Numbered from the stretch's first letter, positions 1-5,055 are shown. The stretch is DNA of 5,055 bases from CAZHZT01 sp964537285 (GCA_964537285.1 CAZHZT010000213.1:1-5055), one strand, 5' to 3'. Numbers and translations: made by a program. Notes: generated by a model from the sequence alone, not told the origin.

Positions 1-70
1 GAATACAGCCTTGATTTTTTGCTACTTTTTCATCAAGGAAAAAGTAGGTAAAGCTTTGATTAACGGAGTA
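1..70. repeat. AT-rich palindromic intergenic repeat fragment
   Basis: A perfect 10-bp inverted repeat (positions 22-31 with 38-47, 6-nt loop) is interleaved with a second one, ccttgat at 9-15 with atcaagg at 32-38, so two alternative hairpins share the same bases. The words gccttgatt (8-16) and gctttgatt (53-61) flank the structure as near-direct repeats. No reading frame covers it. From memory, Bacteroidota genomes often carry intergenic stretches with CTACTTTTT / AAAAAGTAG around an ATCAAGG core, so this is probably one copy, or the edge of one, of a dispersed repeat. Only one copy is visible here, so repeat status is inferred. Confidence 0.4.
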
Positions 71-88
71 ATGCAAGGATTTTGTGCC

Positions 89-126
89 AAGGTGAGTCAT
101 CCCGAATTTTCGGAATGACTCATCTT
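89..126 (-). terminator. Hairpin after rnz, possible operon terminator
   Basis: An 8-bp perfect stem (tgagtcat at 93-100 with atgactca at 115-122) continues across one mismatch into CCG/CGG and extends outward through GU, GC and two AT pairs to 89 and 126. It lies 11 nt beyond the rnz stop codon on the minus strand, where a terminator is expected. No clear U-run follows on either strand, so it is not a classical intrinsic terminator. It may instead block 3' exonucleases or work with Rho. Confidence 0.4.
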
Positions 127-137
127 TCCGAATAAAA

Positions 138-1091
138 TCATCGCTCAGAGTGTGATGATTCACTTCCCGGATACTGTAACTCAACCGGATAAGTCATACC
201 TTCTAAACCTAAAAAAGTATTGGGGAAAACTTTGGCAGCTTCTTCTCTCAAGGGTTGAAGATCAATATACCTTGAAGAATAATGTCCGATGACTAGTTTC
301 TTTGCGTTGGCGGCGGCAGCGATTCGTGCAGCTTGTACGGTAGTAGAGTGATAAGTTTCTCTGGCATTTTTTCGTTGTTCATGCATAAAAGTAGCTTCGT
401 GAAACAACAAATCCACACCCATTATACATGGTATAATCGACTCAGTGTAGATAGTATCTGAGCAATAGGCATAAGTTCTGGGGCTTGGAGGAGGAAGGGT
501 TAACTCTTCATTAGAAATAATCCGGCCGTCCTTGGTTTTAAAGTTTTCCCCCTTTTTAATAGATGGTATCGAAGCGTAGGGAATTTCATATTCTGTGATT
601 TTTTCAGACAGAATATTTCTTAATCGTTGTTTTTCCCTGAACAGGAAACCCACAGTAGGAATTCGGTGGCGGAGCGGGACAGTCCAAACCTCTACATATC
701 CGTTTTCATAAACTTTCTCATTCTTTTCAACCTCCAGAACGATAAATTCCAAGGGATAGGAAAGTACTGAACCCGACAGATCGAGTTGACAGCGTATGAC
801 CTTCTCTAAACCTAAAGGACTAAAAACAGACAGAGGCTCCGATCTCCCTGCAAGACTCATGGAATTGATCAGGCCAATGAGGCCGAAGAAATGATCTCCG
901 TGGCAATGGCTGATAAAAATCTGATTGATGCGGCTCATCTTGATCCTGAAGTCACTCAATCGCATTTGGGTGCCCTCCCCACAATCAATCAGGTAAAGGT
1001 GATCATGAATATTTAGTACCTGAGCAGAGGGATGCCTGTTATGAGCAGGAATAGCAGCATTACACCCCAGGATAGTCAGCTCAAACCGCAT
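138..1091 (-). CDS. rnz: Ribonuclease Z (tRNA 3' endonuclease)
   Basis: This is a 317-residue metallo-beta-lactamase-fold nuclease. Family knowledge: RNase Z is a zinc-dependent cytoplasmic homodimer that cuts the 3' trailer from tRNA precursors, mainly those lacking an encoded CCA. The sequence shows the complete metal-site set: SHCHGDH at residues 61-67 followed by FFGLIGL, His142 in PLRHRIPTVGF, Asp212 in CSDT, the HEATF motif at 231-235, His248 in YHSTT and His270 in GHYSSRY. The HEATF and GHYSSRY motifs separate RNase Z from other metallo-beta-lactamases. The insert at about 150-203, rich in charged residues and ending PPPSP, sits between the His142 and Asp212 motifs, as in Bacteroidota homologues. 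Length is normal for the short (ElaC/ZiPD) form. The ATG start precedes MRFELTILGCNAA, a typical N terminus; no Shine-Dalgarno is visible. It is the second gene of the operon, 12 nt after the STAS gene, and no key residue is missing. Confidence 0.96.
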   Translation of the reverse strand: MRFELTILGCNAAIPAHNRHPSAQVLNIHDHLYLIDCGEGTQMRLSDFRIKMSRINQIFISHCHGDHFFGLIGLINSMSLAGRSEPLSVFSPLGLEKVIRCQLDLSGSVLSYPLEFIVLEVEKNEKVYENGYVEVWTVPLRHRIPTVGFLFREKQRLRNILSEKITEYEIPYASIPSIKKGENFKTKDGRIISNEELTLPPPSPRTYAYCSDTIYTESIIPCIMGVDLLFHEATFMHEQRKNARETYHSTTVQAARIAAAANAKKLVIGHYSSRYIDLQPLREEAAKVFPNTFLGLEGMTYPVELQYPGSESSHSER

Positions 1092-1103
1092 TAAAAAATC
1101 ATT

Positions 1104-1496
1104 TTATGCGCCATTATCTGTATCTGAGCTGCTTTCTATTTCCTTTTTGACTTCTTCCATTAATACATAATCGACAGCTTCCTGCTCTGAAGGAATTATA
1201 GTCAGTACAGTATCAAGGCGAGAAATTTCCAGCAATTTCTTAACATTATCGTACTTAATCTCTGTAAGGATAAAGAAGCCATTGTTTTTCCAAAGGCGGT
1301 CGGCAGTCAAAATTGCGCTCAGGCCAGAGGAGTCGACATAACGAACGTGCCTTAGGTTGAGAATTAGGTTAGGCGTTCCGGCATTATGTAAAATAATGAT
1401 TTCGGACTTAAGTTCTGGCGCGGCTAAAGTATTAAGGTTTTCCTGATCTACCGTTAATACTGTATATTTATCTTTTTTTATTATCGAAAATTCCAT
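1104..1496 (-). CDS. STAS-domain protein, anti-anti-sigma factor type
   Basis: This 130-residue single-domain protein matches the SpoIIAA/RsbV-like STAS fold: a short beta-hairpin start, the LNTLAAPELKSEI helix, the LILNLRHVRYVDSSGLSAIL strand-loop-helix, and an ISRLDTVLTI segment near the end. The DSSGL motif is at residues 55-59. By analogy with SpoIIAA, Ser56 would be the residue phosphorylated by an anti-sigma kinase, which switches partner binding. About 17 polar, acidic residues (EEVKKEIESSSDTDNGA) form a probably disordered tail beyond the domain. No HATPase kinase, PP2C phosphatase or sigma factor is in the window, so the partner is unknown. It lies immediately upstream of rnz on the same strand, 12 nt apart, and the two are very likely co-transcribed. 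It has no Shine-Dalgarno; the ATG was chosen because the domain begins directly after it. Family membership is secure; the cellular role is not. Confidence 0.9.
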   Translation of the reverse strand: MEFSIIKKDKYTVLTVDQENLNTLAAPELKSEIIILHNAGTPNLILNLRHVRYVDSSGLSAILTADRLWKNNGFFILTEIKYDNVKKLLEISRLDTVLTIIPSEQEAVDYVLMEEVKKEIESSSDTDNGA

Positions 1497-1521
1497 TGAA
1501 TATTAGCTTTTAATCTTGGGA

Positions 1522-1554
1522 TGAAGTTAAACTTCTTTTGCTTTTAACTGCAAA
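1522..1554 (-). promoter_or_regulatory. Candidate promoter of the STAS-rnz operon
   Basis: On the minus strand, TTTG (1551-1554) is followed after 21 nt by TAacTTca (1522-1529). This is 6 of 8 against the Bacteroidota primary-sigma -7 consensus TAnnTTTG, with spacing within the accepted range. It would start transcription roughly 15-20 nt before the ATG at 1496. A perfect 13-nt palindrome, gaagtt-a-aacttc (1523-1535), covers the -7 box and could be an operator. The region is AT-rich, so chance matches are common. Confidence 0.3.
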
Positions 1555-1652
1555 TCTATCAATATTGATTTAAATTACCACGTAGTTTTCTAAAATAAAT
1601 GCCATAAAGTAAAGTTTTTTTGTAAATAAAGATATTGATGGTTCCTTATTAA

Positions 1653-1794
1653 AGCATATCTCTTGGGGGCATTTCATTTTGTCGCTGTTCTTGAGAAGAG
1701 ATTATTTTTAGAAAAAGACGCGTTGCCGCGTGCCTTTCTCTAAAGAAAACACATTCTCAAGAACAGCGACAAAATGAAATGCAGTATATCTCTT
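1653..1794. mobile_element. MITE-like long hairpin element A with flanking direct repeats
   Basis: A perfect 29-bp inverted repeat (1669-1697 with 1754-1782) encloses 56 nt. Most of that interior also pairs: after a 4x4 internal loop, 1702-1717 pairs with 1734-1749 with two mismatches and one GU, then acgcg/cgcgt (1718-1722 with 1727-1731) closes a TTGC loop. Almost all of 1669-1782 is therefore one long imperfect hairpin. It is bounded by near-identical direct repeats, agcatatctctt (1653-1664) and agtatatctctt (1783-1794), 11 of 12 matching, as expected from a target-site duplication. Four extra G residues (1665-1668) lie between the left direct repeat and the inverted repeat, so the ends are not symmetric. 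It has no coding capacity. A non-autonomous miniature transposable element is the best reading; a structural RNA or terminator is less likely because no T-run follows either arm. Confidence 0.5.
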
Positions 1795-1864
1795 AGAGCA
1801 GTTAATCCAAATTAAGTTTTATTATTTATAGAAATTTAACTCCTTTATAACGGGAAAATGCCAG

Positions 1865-1992
1865 AATTATCTCGTTCTTTGACAAATTGTGTGGAACTTC
1901 AAAATAATAATCCTTGAATGCTCTTGTGGCTGAAAGGCTTATTATTTTGAAGTTCCATTTTTTCACAATTTATGTCAAAGAACTAATTATCT
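1865..1992. mobile_element. MITE-like long hairpin element B with flanking direct repeats
   Basis: Three inverted-repeat blocks are nested: gttctttgac (1874-1883) with its complement at 1974-1983, aaattgtg (1884-1891) with 1964-1971, and a perfect 19-bp block (1892-1910) with 1939-1957, plus CCTT/AAGG inside. The left arm is continuous; the right arm carries bulges of 2 nt (1972-1973) and 6 nt, all T (1958-1963). About 41 base pairs form in total, around an 18-nt loop. An exact 8-bp direct repeat, aattatct, flanks it at 1865-1872 and 1985-1992, like a target-site duplication. It encodes nothing. The bulges suggest decay of a once more perfect palindrome. It is similar in size and design to the hairpin at 1653-1794 but shares no obvious sequence with it. 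Confidence 0.5.
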
Positions 1993-2047
1993 TAAACTTA
2001 GCAATTCAAACGTTGTTGAATAGACCGAATTAATAGACATAAATAGT

Positions 2048-2059
2048 TGCTCTTTGAAA
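2048..2059 (+). promoter_or_regulatory. boxA-like antitermination word
   Basis: TGCTCTTTGAAA matches the Escherichia coli ribosomal boxA (TGCTCTTTAACA) at 10 of 12 positions. boxA is bound as RNA by NusB-S10. Here it sits upstream of the best clpC promoter candidate, so it would be in a transcript only if an earlier promoter exists. It may be a chance match in AT-rich DNA. Confidence 0.15.
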
Positions 2060-2074
2060 AAATAATACGCCTTA

Positions 2075-2104
2075 TTGGCAGTAAAATTTGTAAAAATACC
2101 TTTT
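2075..2104 (+). promoter_or_regulatory. Candidate clpC promoter
   Basis: TTG (2075-2077) is followed after exactly 19 nt by TAccTTTt (2097-2104), 7 of 8 against the Bacteroidota -7 consensus TAnnTTTG. This would start transcription near 2110 and give a leader of about 160 nt before the ATG at 2271. Weaker alternatives lie closer to the gene: TTG 2188-2190 with TAgtTTTa 2212-2219 (21-nt spacer), and TTTG 2203-2206 with TAtgCCTG 2227-2234 (20-nt spacer). No CtsR-type tandem heptad (AGGTCAAA-like) or CIRCE repeat is visible. Confidence 0.35.
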
Positions 2105-2116
2105 TTGTCATTACCA

Positions 2117-2148
2117 GGCACGTTTTTTTTCAAGTGGCATCGTTTTTT
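2117..2148 (+). repeat. Tandem GGCA(T)CGTTTTTT motif in clpC leader
   Basis: ggcacg followed by eight T (2117-2130) recurs as ggcatcg plus six T (2136-2148) about 19 nt further on, close to two helical turns. This could be a paired protein-binding site or simply T-rich DNA with a chance repeat. It lies just downstream of the candidate promoter at 2075-2104. Confidence 0.25.
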
Positions 2149-2163
2149 CTATAAGGAAGAAAA

Positions 2164-2214
2164 ATGAGTATTTTACAACAAATTCGATTGAGGGTTGTAA
2201 TGTTTGCCAAATAG
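2164..2214 (+). CDS. Possible 16-residue leader peptide upstream of clpC
   Basis: An ATG at 2164 opens a 16-codon frame (MSILQQIRLRVVMFAK) that closes with TAG at 2212-2214, 56 nt before clpC. It is preceded by AAGGAAG (2153-2159) with a 4-nt gap, the only Shine-Dalgarno-like sequence next to any start in this window; clpC itself has none. If transcription begins near 2110 this frame would be in the clpC leader. The peptide is basic and hydrophobic with no run of one amino acid, so a classical attenuator of the amino-acid-biosynthesis type is not indicated. A 16-codon frame can easily occur by chance, so this is a weak call. Confidence 0.2.
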   Translation: MSILQQIRLRVVMFAK

Positions 2215-2270
2215 TTTTATTATTGTTATGCCTGCTGTCTCTTTCGAATAAACGCATACAAATATATAAC

Positions 2271-4811
2271 ATGAATAGACGATTTTCGCCCAAAGTAAAG
2301 CAAGTTATCTCCAGAAGCCGCGATGAAGCGCTTCGACTAGGGCATGATTATATTGGTACAGAACATCTTCTTCTTGGCATCATGAAAGAAAAAGATAGTC
2401 TGGCTGTAAAAGTGCTCCATTCACTCGATATTGATACGGGTGAAATACAACGTACCATTGAACAGTCTGTCCCGAGAAGGCCATCCATTAAAGCCGATGT
2501 TAATGTAGGGAACCTTCCACTGAATAAACAGGCAGAAAAAGTACTCAAAGTGACCTTTCTGGAAGCCAAAATGCTCAAGAATGACGAGATCTGTCCGGAA
2601 CATGTCTTATTGTCCATCTTGAAACATGAAGATAATCTGGCATCCCGAATCCTTCATCAGTTCGATATAGATTACGAAATCTATAAATCAGAACTGGAAT
2701 TCGTTCGCCAGGAACAAGACCTTTCCCACCCGGATATTTTTGACCAGGCTCCTTCAGATTCTGATGAGCAATATGAAGATGATGAAGGGCAAATGGGAAG
2801 ATACCCAAGAAAAGGGGCTACCAAATCCCGCACCCCGGTGCTCGATAACTTCGGCCGTGATATTACAAAATTAGCTGAAGAGGACAAACTGGACCCCATC
2901 ATTGGCCGGGAAAATGAAATAGAACGCGTTTCTCAAATACTTAGTCGTCGTAAGAAAAACAACCCAATCCTTATTGGTGAGCCGGGTGTTGGTAAAACAG
3001 CCATTGTAGAGGGGCTTGCACTAAGGATTATGCAGAAAAAAGTGCCTCGCACTTTGTTCAACAAACGTATCGTGATGCTTGACCTAGCAGCTCTCGTAGC
3101 AGGTACTAAATACCGTGGCCAGTTTGAAGAGCGCATGAAAGCCATCATGGGAGAACTGGAAAAATCAAGAGATGTTATCCTCTTCATCGATGAAATCCAT
3201 ACCATCGTAGGCGCTGGTGGAGCTACGGGTTCTTTGGATGCCTCAAACATCTTCAAACCTGCTCTTGCCAGAGGAGAACTCCAATGTATAGGTGCCTCTA
3301 CGCTGGATGAGTATCGTCAACATATTGAGAAAGACGGTGCCTTGGATCGTCGTTTCCAAAAAGTAATGGTTGATCCACCATCTGCGGAGGAAGCCATGAA
3401 CATTCTTGAAAACATCAAGCCCAAGTACGAAGAGTTCCACAATGTGAATTATACAGATGACGCGATCAAAGCTTGTGTAAAGCTGAGTGATCGTTACATC
3501 ACTGATAGATTTTTACCGGATAAAGCCATTGATGTATTGGATGAGGTAGGCGCTCGCGTCCACCTGAAAAACATCCATGTTCCTAAACATATTGAAGACC
3601 TTGAGAAGGAAATAGAAAAGCTTAAAGAGCTTAAAAATCAAGCCGTTAAGAATCAACAGTATGAAAAAGCTGCTGATTTAAGAGATAATGAATCTAAGCT
3701 TACACGCCAATTAGAGTTGGCAAAAGTTGAGTGGGAAGAAGAGTCCAAAACAAAGCGTTATCCTGTTGACGAAGACGACATCGCCGAAGTTGTTTCTATG
3801 ATGACGGGCATTCCCGTAAAGCGTGTGGCTCAGAGTGAAAGCAACAAGCTTGTACATATGTCTGATGATATTAAAAATGCTATCATTGGTCAGGATGAGG
3901 CTATTATAAAAATCACAAAAGCAATTCAGAGAAATCGCGTTGGTTTAAAAGATCCTTCTAAACCAATCGGCTCTTTCATTTTCCTCGGGCCAACAGGTGT
4001 GGGAAAAACCGAATTAGCGAAAGCGCTTGCACGCTATATTTTTGACTCTGAAGATAGGCTCATTCGCATTGATATGAGTGAATACATGGAGAAATTCTCC
4101 ATCAGCCGTTTAATTGGTGCGCCTCCGGGCTATGTTGGATATGAAGAAGGTGGCCAGCTTACCGAAAAGGTTCGTCGTAAGCCTTATTCAGTCATCCTTC
4201 TGGATGAAATTGAAAAGGCACACCCTGATGTGTACAATATCTTGCTTCAAGTATTGGATGACGGCCAGCTTACGGATGGTCTTGGTAGAAAGGTGGATTT
4301 TAAAAACACCTTGATCATCATGACGTCTAATATTGGTGTTAAGCAATTGAAAGATTTCGGCCAGGGTGTTGGATTCCAAACTAAAGCCAGAAAAGACTCT
4401 GCCGATGATCATACAAAGAGTGTTATTCAAAATGCTTTGAAGCGCACTTTTTCACCTGAATTCCTTAACCGGATCGATGATGTCGTGATCTTCAATAGCC
4501 TTACACAAGATCACATCTTTGAGATCATCGAAATCGCCTTGAAAGATGTGTACAAGCGATTAGGGGATATGGGCTACGAGCTGCAATTGAATGATAGCGC
4601 TAAGAAGTTCATTGCAGAGAAAGGCTTTGATCCAAACTTCGGGGCAAGACCTTTACATCGCGCCATCCAAAAACATCTGGAAGATCCTTTAGCTGAGTTT
4701 ATCTTGAGTAACTCACCAAAGGAAGGAAGTATTTTTGAAGCGATTAAAAATGAGGATAGCGAGGAAGTTACTATTCAGTTCCTGAAAGAAGTTGCTTCTG
4801 ATATTGAATAG
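2271..4811 (+). CDS. clpC: ClpC, AAA+ unfoldase of the ClpCP protease
   Basis: This is an 846-residue Hsp100 protein. Family knowledge: ClpC hexamers use ATP to unfold proteins and thread them into ClpP in the cytoplasm, supporting stress tolerance and regulated degradation. Domains seen: N-terminal double Clp repeat (about 4-145, with GHDYIGTEHLLLGI and its second copy CPEHVLLSIL); acidic linker (about 155-174); first ATPase domain with Walker A GEPGVGKT (236-243), pore loop KYRG (280-283), Walker B VILFIDE (302-308) and RR finger (360-361); coiled middle domain with a UVR-like motif (about 455-477); second ATPase domain with Walker A GPTGVGKT (573-580), pore GYVGY (620-624), Walker B VILLDE (641-646), FLNRID (731-736) and sensor-2 GARP (791-794). 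The VGF tripeptide at 700-702 is the ClpP-docking loop, and together with the short middle domain excludes ClpB. The ATG at 2271 is preferred over an in-frame TTG at 2223, because MNRRFSPKVKQVI aligns with known ClpC N termini. No ctsR, mcsA or mcsB is adjacent; the gene appears monocistronic and intact. Confidence 0.97.
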   Translation: MNRRFSPKVKQVISRSRDEALRLGHDYIGTEHLLLGIMKEKDSLAVKVLHSLDIDTGEIQRTIEQSVPRRPSIKADVNVGNLPLNKQAEKVLKVTFLEAKMLKNDEICPEHVLLSILKHEDNLASRILHQFDIDYEIYKSELEFVRQEQDLSHPDIFDQAPSDSDEQYEDDEGQMGRYPRKGATKSRTPVLDNFGRDITKLAEEDKLDPIIGRENEIERVSQILSRRKKNNPILIGEPGVGKTAIVEGLALRIMQKKVPRTLFNKRIVMLDLAALVAGTKYRGQFEERMKAIMGELEKSRDVILFIDEIHTIVGAGGATGSLDASNIFKPALARGELQCIGASTLDEYRQHIEKDGALDRRFQKVMVDPPSAEEAMNILENIKPKYEEFHNVNYTDDAIKACVKLSDRYITDRFLPDKAIDVLDEVGARVHLKNIHVPKHIEDLEKEIEKLKELKNQAVKNQQYEKAADLRDNESKLTRQLELAKVEWEEESKTKRYPVDEDDIAEVVSMMTGIPVKRVAQSESNKLVHMSDDIKNAIIGQDEAIIKITKAIQRNRVGLKDPSKPIGSFIFLGPTGVGKTELAKALARYIFDSEDRLIRIDMSEYMEKFSISRLIGAPPGYVGYEEGGQLTEKVRRKPYSVILLDEIEKAHPDVYNILLQVLDDGQLTDGLGRKVDFKNTLIIMTSNIGVKQLKDFGQGVGFQTKARKDSADDHTKSVIQNALKRTFSPEFLNRIDDVVIFNSLTQDHIFEIIEIALKDVYKRLGDMGYELQLNDSAKKFIAEKGFDPNFGARPLHRAIQKHLEDPLAEFILSNSPKEGSIFEAIKNEDSEEVTIQFLKEVASDIE

Positions 4812-4832
4812 AGTACTAGACTTTAATTTATA

Positions 4833-4876
4833 AAAAAGAAAAGGTGATTGGCTTCGGCCAATCACCTTTTCTTTTT
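4833..4876 (+). terminator. Strong intrinsic terminator of clpC (UUCG loop)
   Basis: A perfect 20-bp stem (4833-4852 with 4857-4876) closes on C(UUCG)G, an exceptionally stable tetraloop. An A-tract forms the 5' end of the stem and a T-tract (CTTTTCTTTTT region, 4867-4876) the 3' end. It begins 21 nt after the clpC stop. The A/T symmetry means it would also terminate transcription arriving from the right. Confidence 0.93.
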
Positions 4877-4924
4877 GGCACTAGATGATTTCATTTGGTC
4901 AAAATCAACTTGGGAAGTCCTTAA

Positions 4925-4942
4925 GCAGGCCGTTAGGCCTGC
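4925..4942. repeat. GC-rich hairpin 1, REP-like
   Basis: A perfect 7-bp stem, gcaggcc with ggcctgc, closes on a 4-nt gtta loop. It is the first of three short hairpins in 90 bp of otherwise AT-rich intergenic DNA after the clpC terminator. No T-run follows, so termination is unlikely. Confidence 0.55.
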
Positions 4943-4950
4943 CTGATCGT

Positions 4951-4972
4951 AGCCCTGGGTTCTCCCAGGGTT
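4951..4972. repeat. GC-rich hairpin 2, REP-like
   Basis: ccctggg (4953-4959) pairs perfectly with cccaggg (4964-4970) around a ttct loop, with GU and AT pairs extending it to 4951 and 4972. The design (7-bp GC-rich stem, 4-nt loop) matches the neighbouring hairpin at 4925-4942, 10 nt away, but the stem sequence differs. It is followed by ttatatatgatg. Confidence 0.55.
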
Positions 4973-4997
4973 ATATATGATGTAGAGACCAACTTCC

Positions 4998-5012
4998 GCG
5001 TAGCGCATACGC
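4998..5012. repeat. Short hairpin 3
   Basis: gcgta (4998-5002) pairs with tacgc (5008-5012) around gcgca. It completes a run of three hairpins. The stem is short and could be chance, but its position among the others suggests one composite repeat unit. From 5013 to the window end nothing else is recognisable; the last bases repeat gttaggc (5046-5052), also present in the loop and 3' arm of the hairpin at 4925-4942. Confidence 0.3.
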
Positions 5013-5055
5013 ATCAAGATAACTTTGCATAATATATATGAAATTGTTAGGCAGA

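Larger units (their letters stand above)
1497..2270. other. Long divergent intergenic region (774 bp), no gene
   Basis: This stretch separates the divergently transcribed STAS-rnz operon and clpC. No reading frame in it has protein-like composition; short minus-strand frames overlapping its right end run into clpC and are antisense shadows. It holds, from left to right: the STAS promoter area, a 12-bp palindrome atcaatattgat (1558-1569), two long hairpin elements with flanking direct repeats (1653-1794 and 1865-1992), an rrn-boxA-like word (2048-2059), a candidate clpC promoter, a T-rich leader with a repeated motif, and a possible 16-codon reading frame. The remaining spacer DNA (about 1570-1650, 1795-1864 and 1993-2047) is plain AT-rich sequence in which I see nothing else. 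Confidence 0.8.

Noticed and set aside
1669..1782. Reading the 29-bp hairpin as an intrinsic terminator
   Set aside because: No T-run follows either arm, it is far from any upstream gene end, and both flanking genes point away from it.
2223..2270. Upstream in-frame TTG start adding 16 residues to ClpC
   Set aside because: The extra residues do not resemble ClpC N termini, and the family-typical N-terminal sequence begins at the ATG at 2271.
2050..2270. CtsR or CIRCE heat-shock operator before clpC
   Set aside because: I found neither tandem AGGTCAAA-like heptads nor a TTAGCACTC-N9-GAGTGCTAA-like palindrome.
2111..3440. Several minus-strand open frames of 60-107 codons
   Set aside because: Those from 2348 to 3440 lie antisense within clpC, and the frame at 2111-2293 only overlaps its start from the leader; all have unprotein-like composition and look like antisense shadows.
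4114..4430. Alternative-frame open readings inside the ClpC second ATPase domain (66 codons plus, 80 codons minus)
   Set aside because: They overlap the conserved D2 domain coding sequence and have no domain or translation signal of their own.
2271..4811. ClpB disaggregase as an alternative identity
   Set aside because: The middle domain is short with a UVR-like motif and the second ATPase domain has a VGF ClpP-docking loop; ClpB has a long middle domain and no such loop.
4973..5032. 18-codon minus-strand ATG frame through the hairpin cluster
   Set aside because: It is very short, lacks a ribosome binding site and is built from repeat-like sequence.
1..5055. CRISPR array, tRNA or rRNA genes
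   Set aside because: No regularly spaced direct repeats, cloverleaf-like TPsiC/CCA signatures or rRNA motifs were seen.

Overview
The window looks like chromosomal DNA from a member of the Bacteroidota, probably a Cytophagales-type bacterium. This rests on protein style (the ClpC and RNase Z sequences), AT-rich intergenic DNA, A/T-rich translation starts mostly without Shine-Dalgarno sequences, and TTTG / TAnnTTTG-like promoter words. No 16S rRNA gene or database comparison was available, so the placement is an inference.

Layout: positions 1-137 are intergenic and hold two hairpins. The first is an AT-rich palindrome that looks like a dispersed intergenic repeat; the second lies just past the stop of the minus-strand operon and may end it. 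Positions 138-1496 hold a two-gene minus-strand operon: a small STAS-domain protein (anti-anti-sigma type) followed 12 nt later by ribonuclease Z (rnz). Positions 1497-2270 form a long gene-free divergent region of 774 bp. It contains two unrelated, unusually long inverted-repeat elements of about 115 bp, each flanked by short direct repeats that look like target-site duplications. After these come a candidate clpC promoter, a T-rich leader with a repeated motif, and a possible 16-codon leader peptide. Positions 2271-4811 encode a full-length, apparently intact ClpC (Hsp100 AAA+ unfoldase), followed at once by a textbook 20-bp-stem UUCG terminator. Positions 4877-5055 have no gene but carry a cluster of short GC-rich hairpins resembling REP-type intergenic repeats.

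The genes are housekeeping or stress functions: tRNA 3'-end maturation (RNase Z), a phospho-switch-type regulator (STAS), and protein quality control (ClpC with ClpP). I see no accessory, defence or clearly new protein system. The part that annotation would normally pass over, and the most worth a second look, is the 1497-2270 divergent region with its two nested-repeat elements, and the clpC leader next to it.
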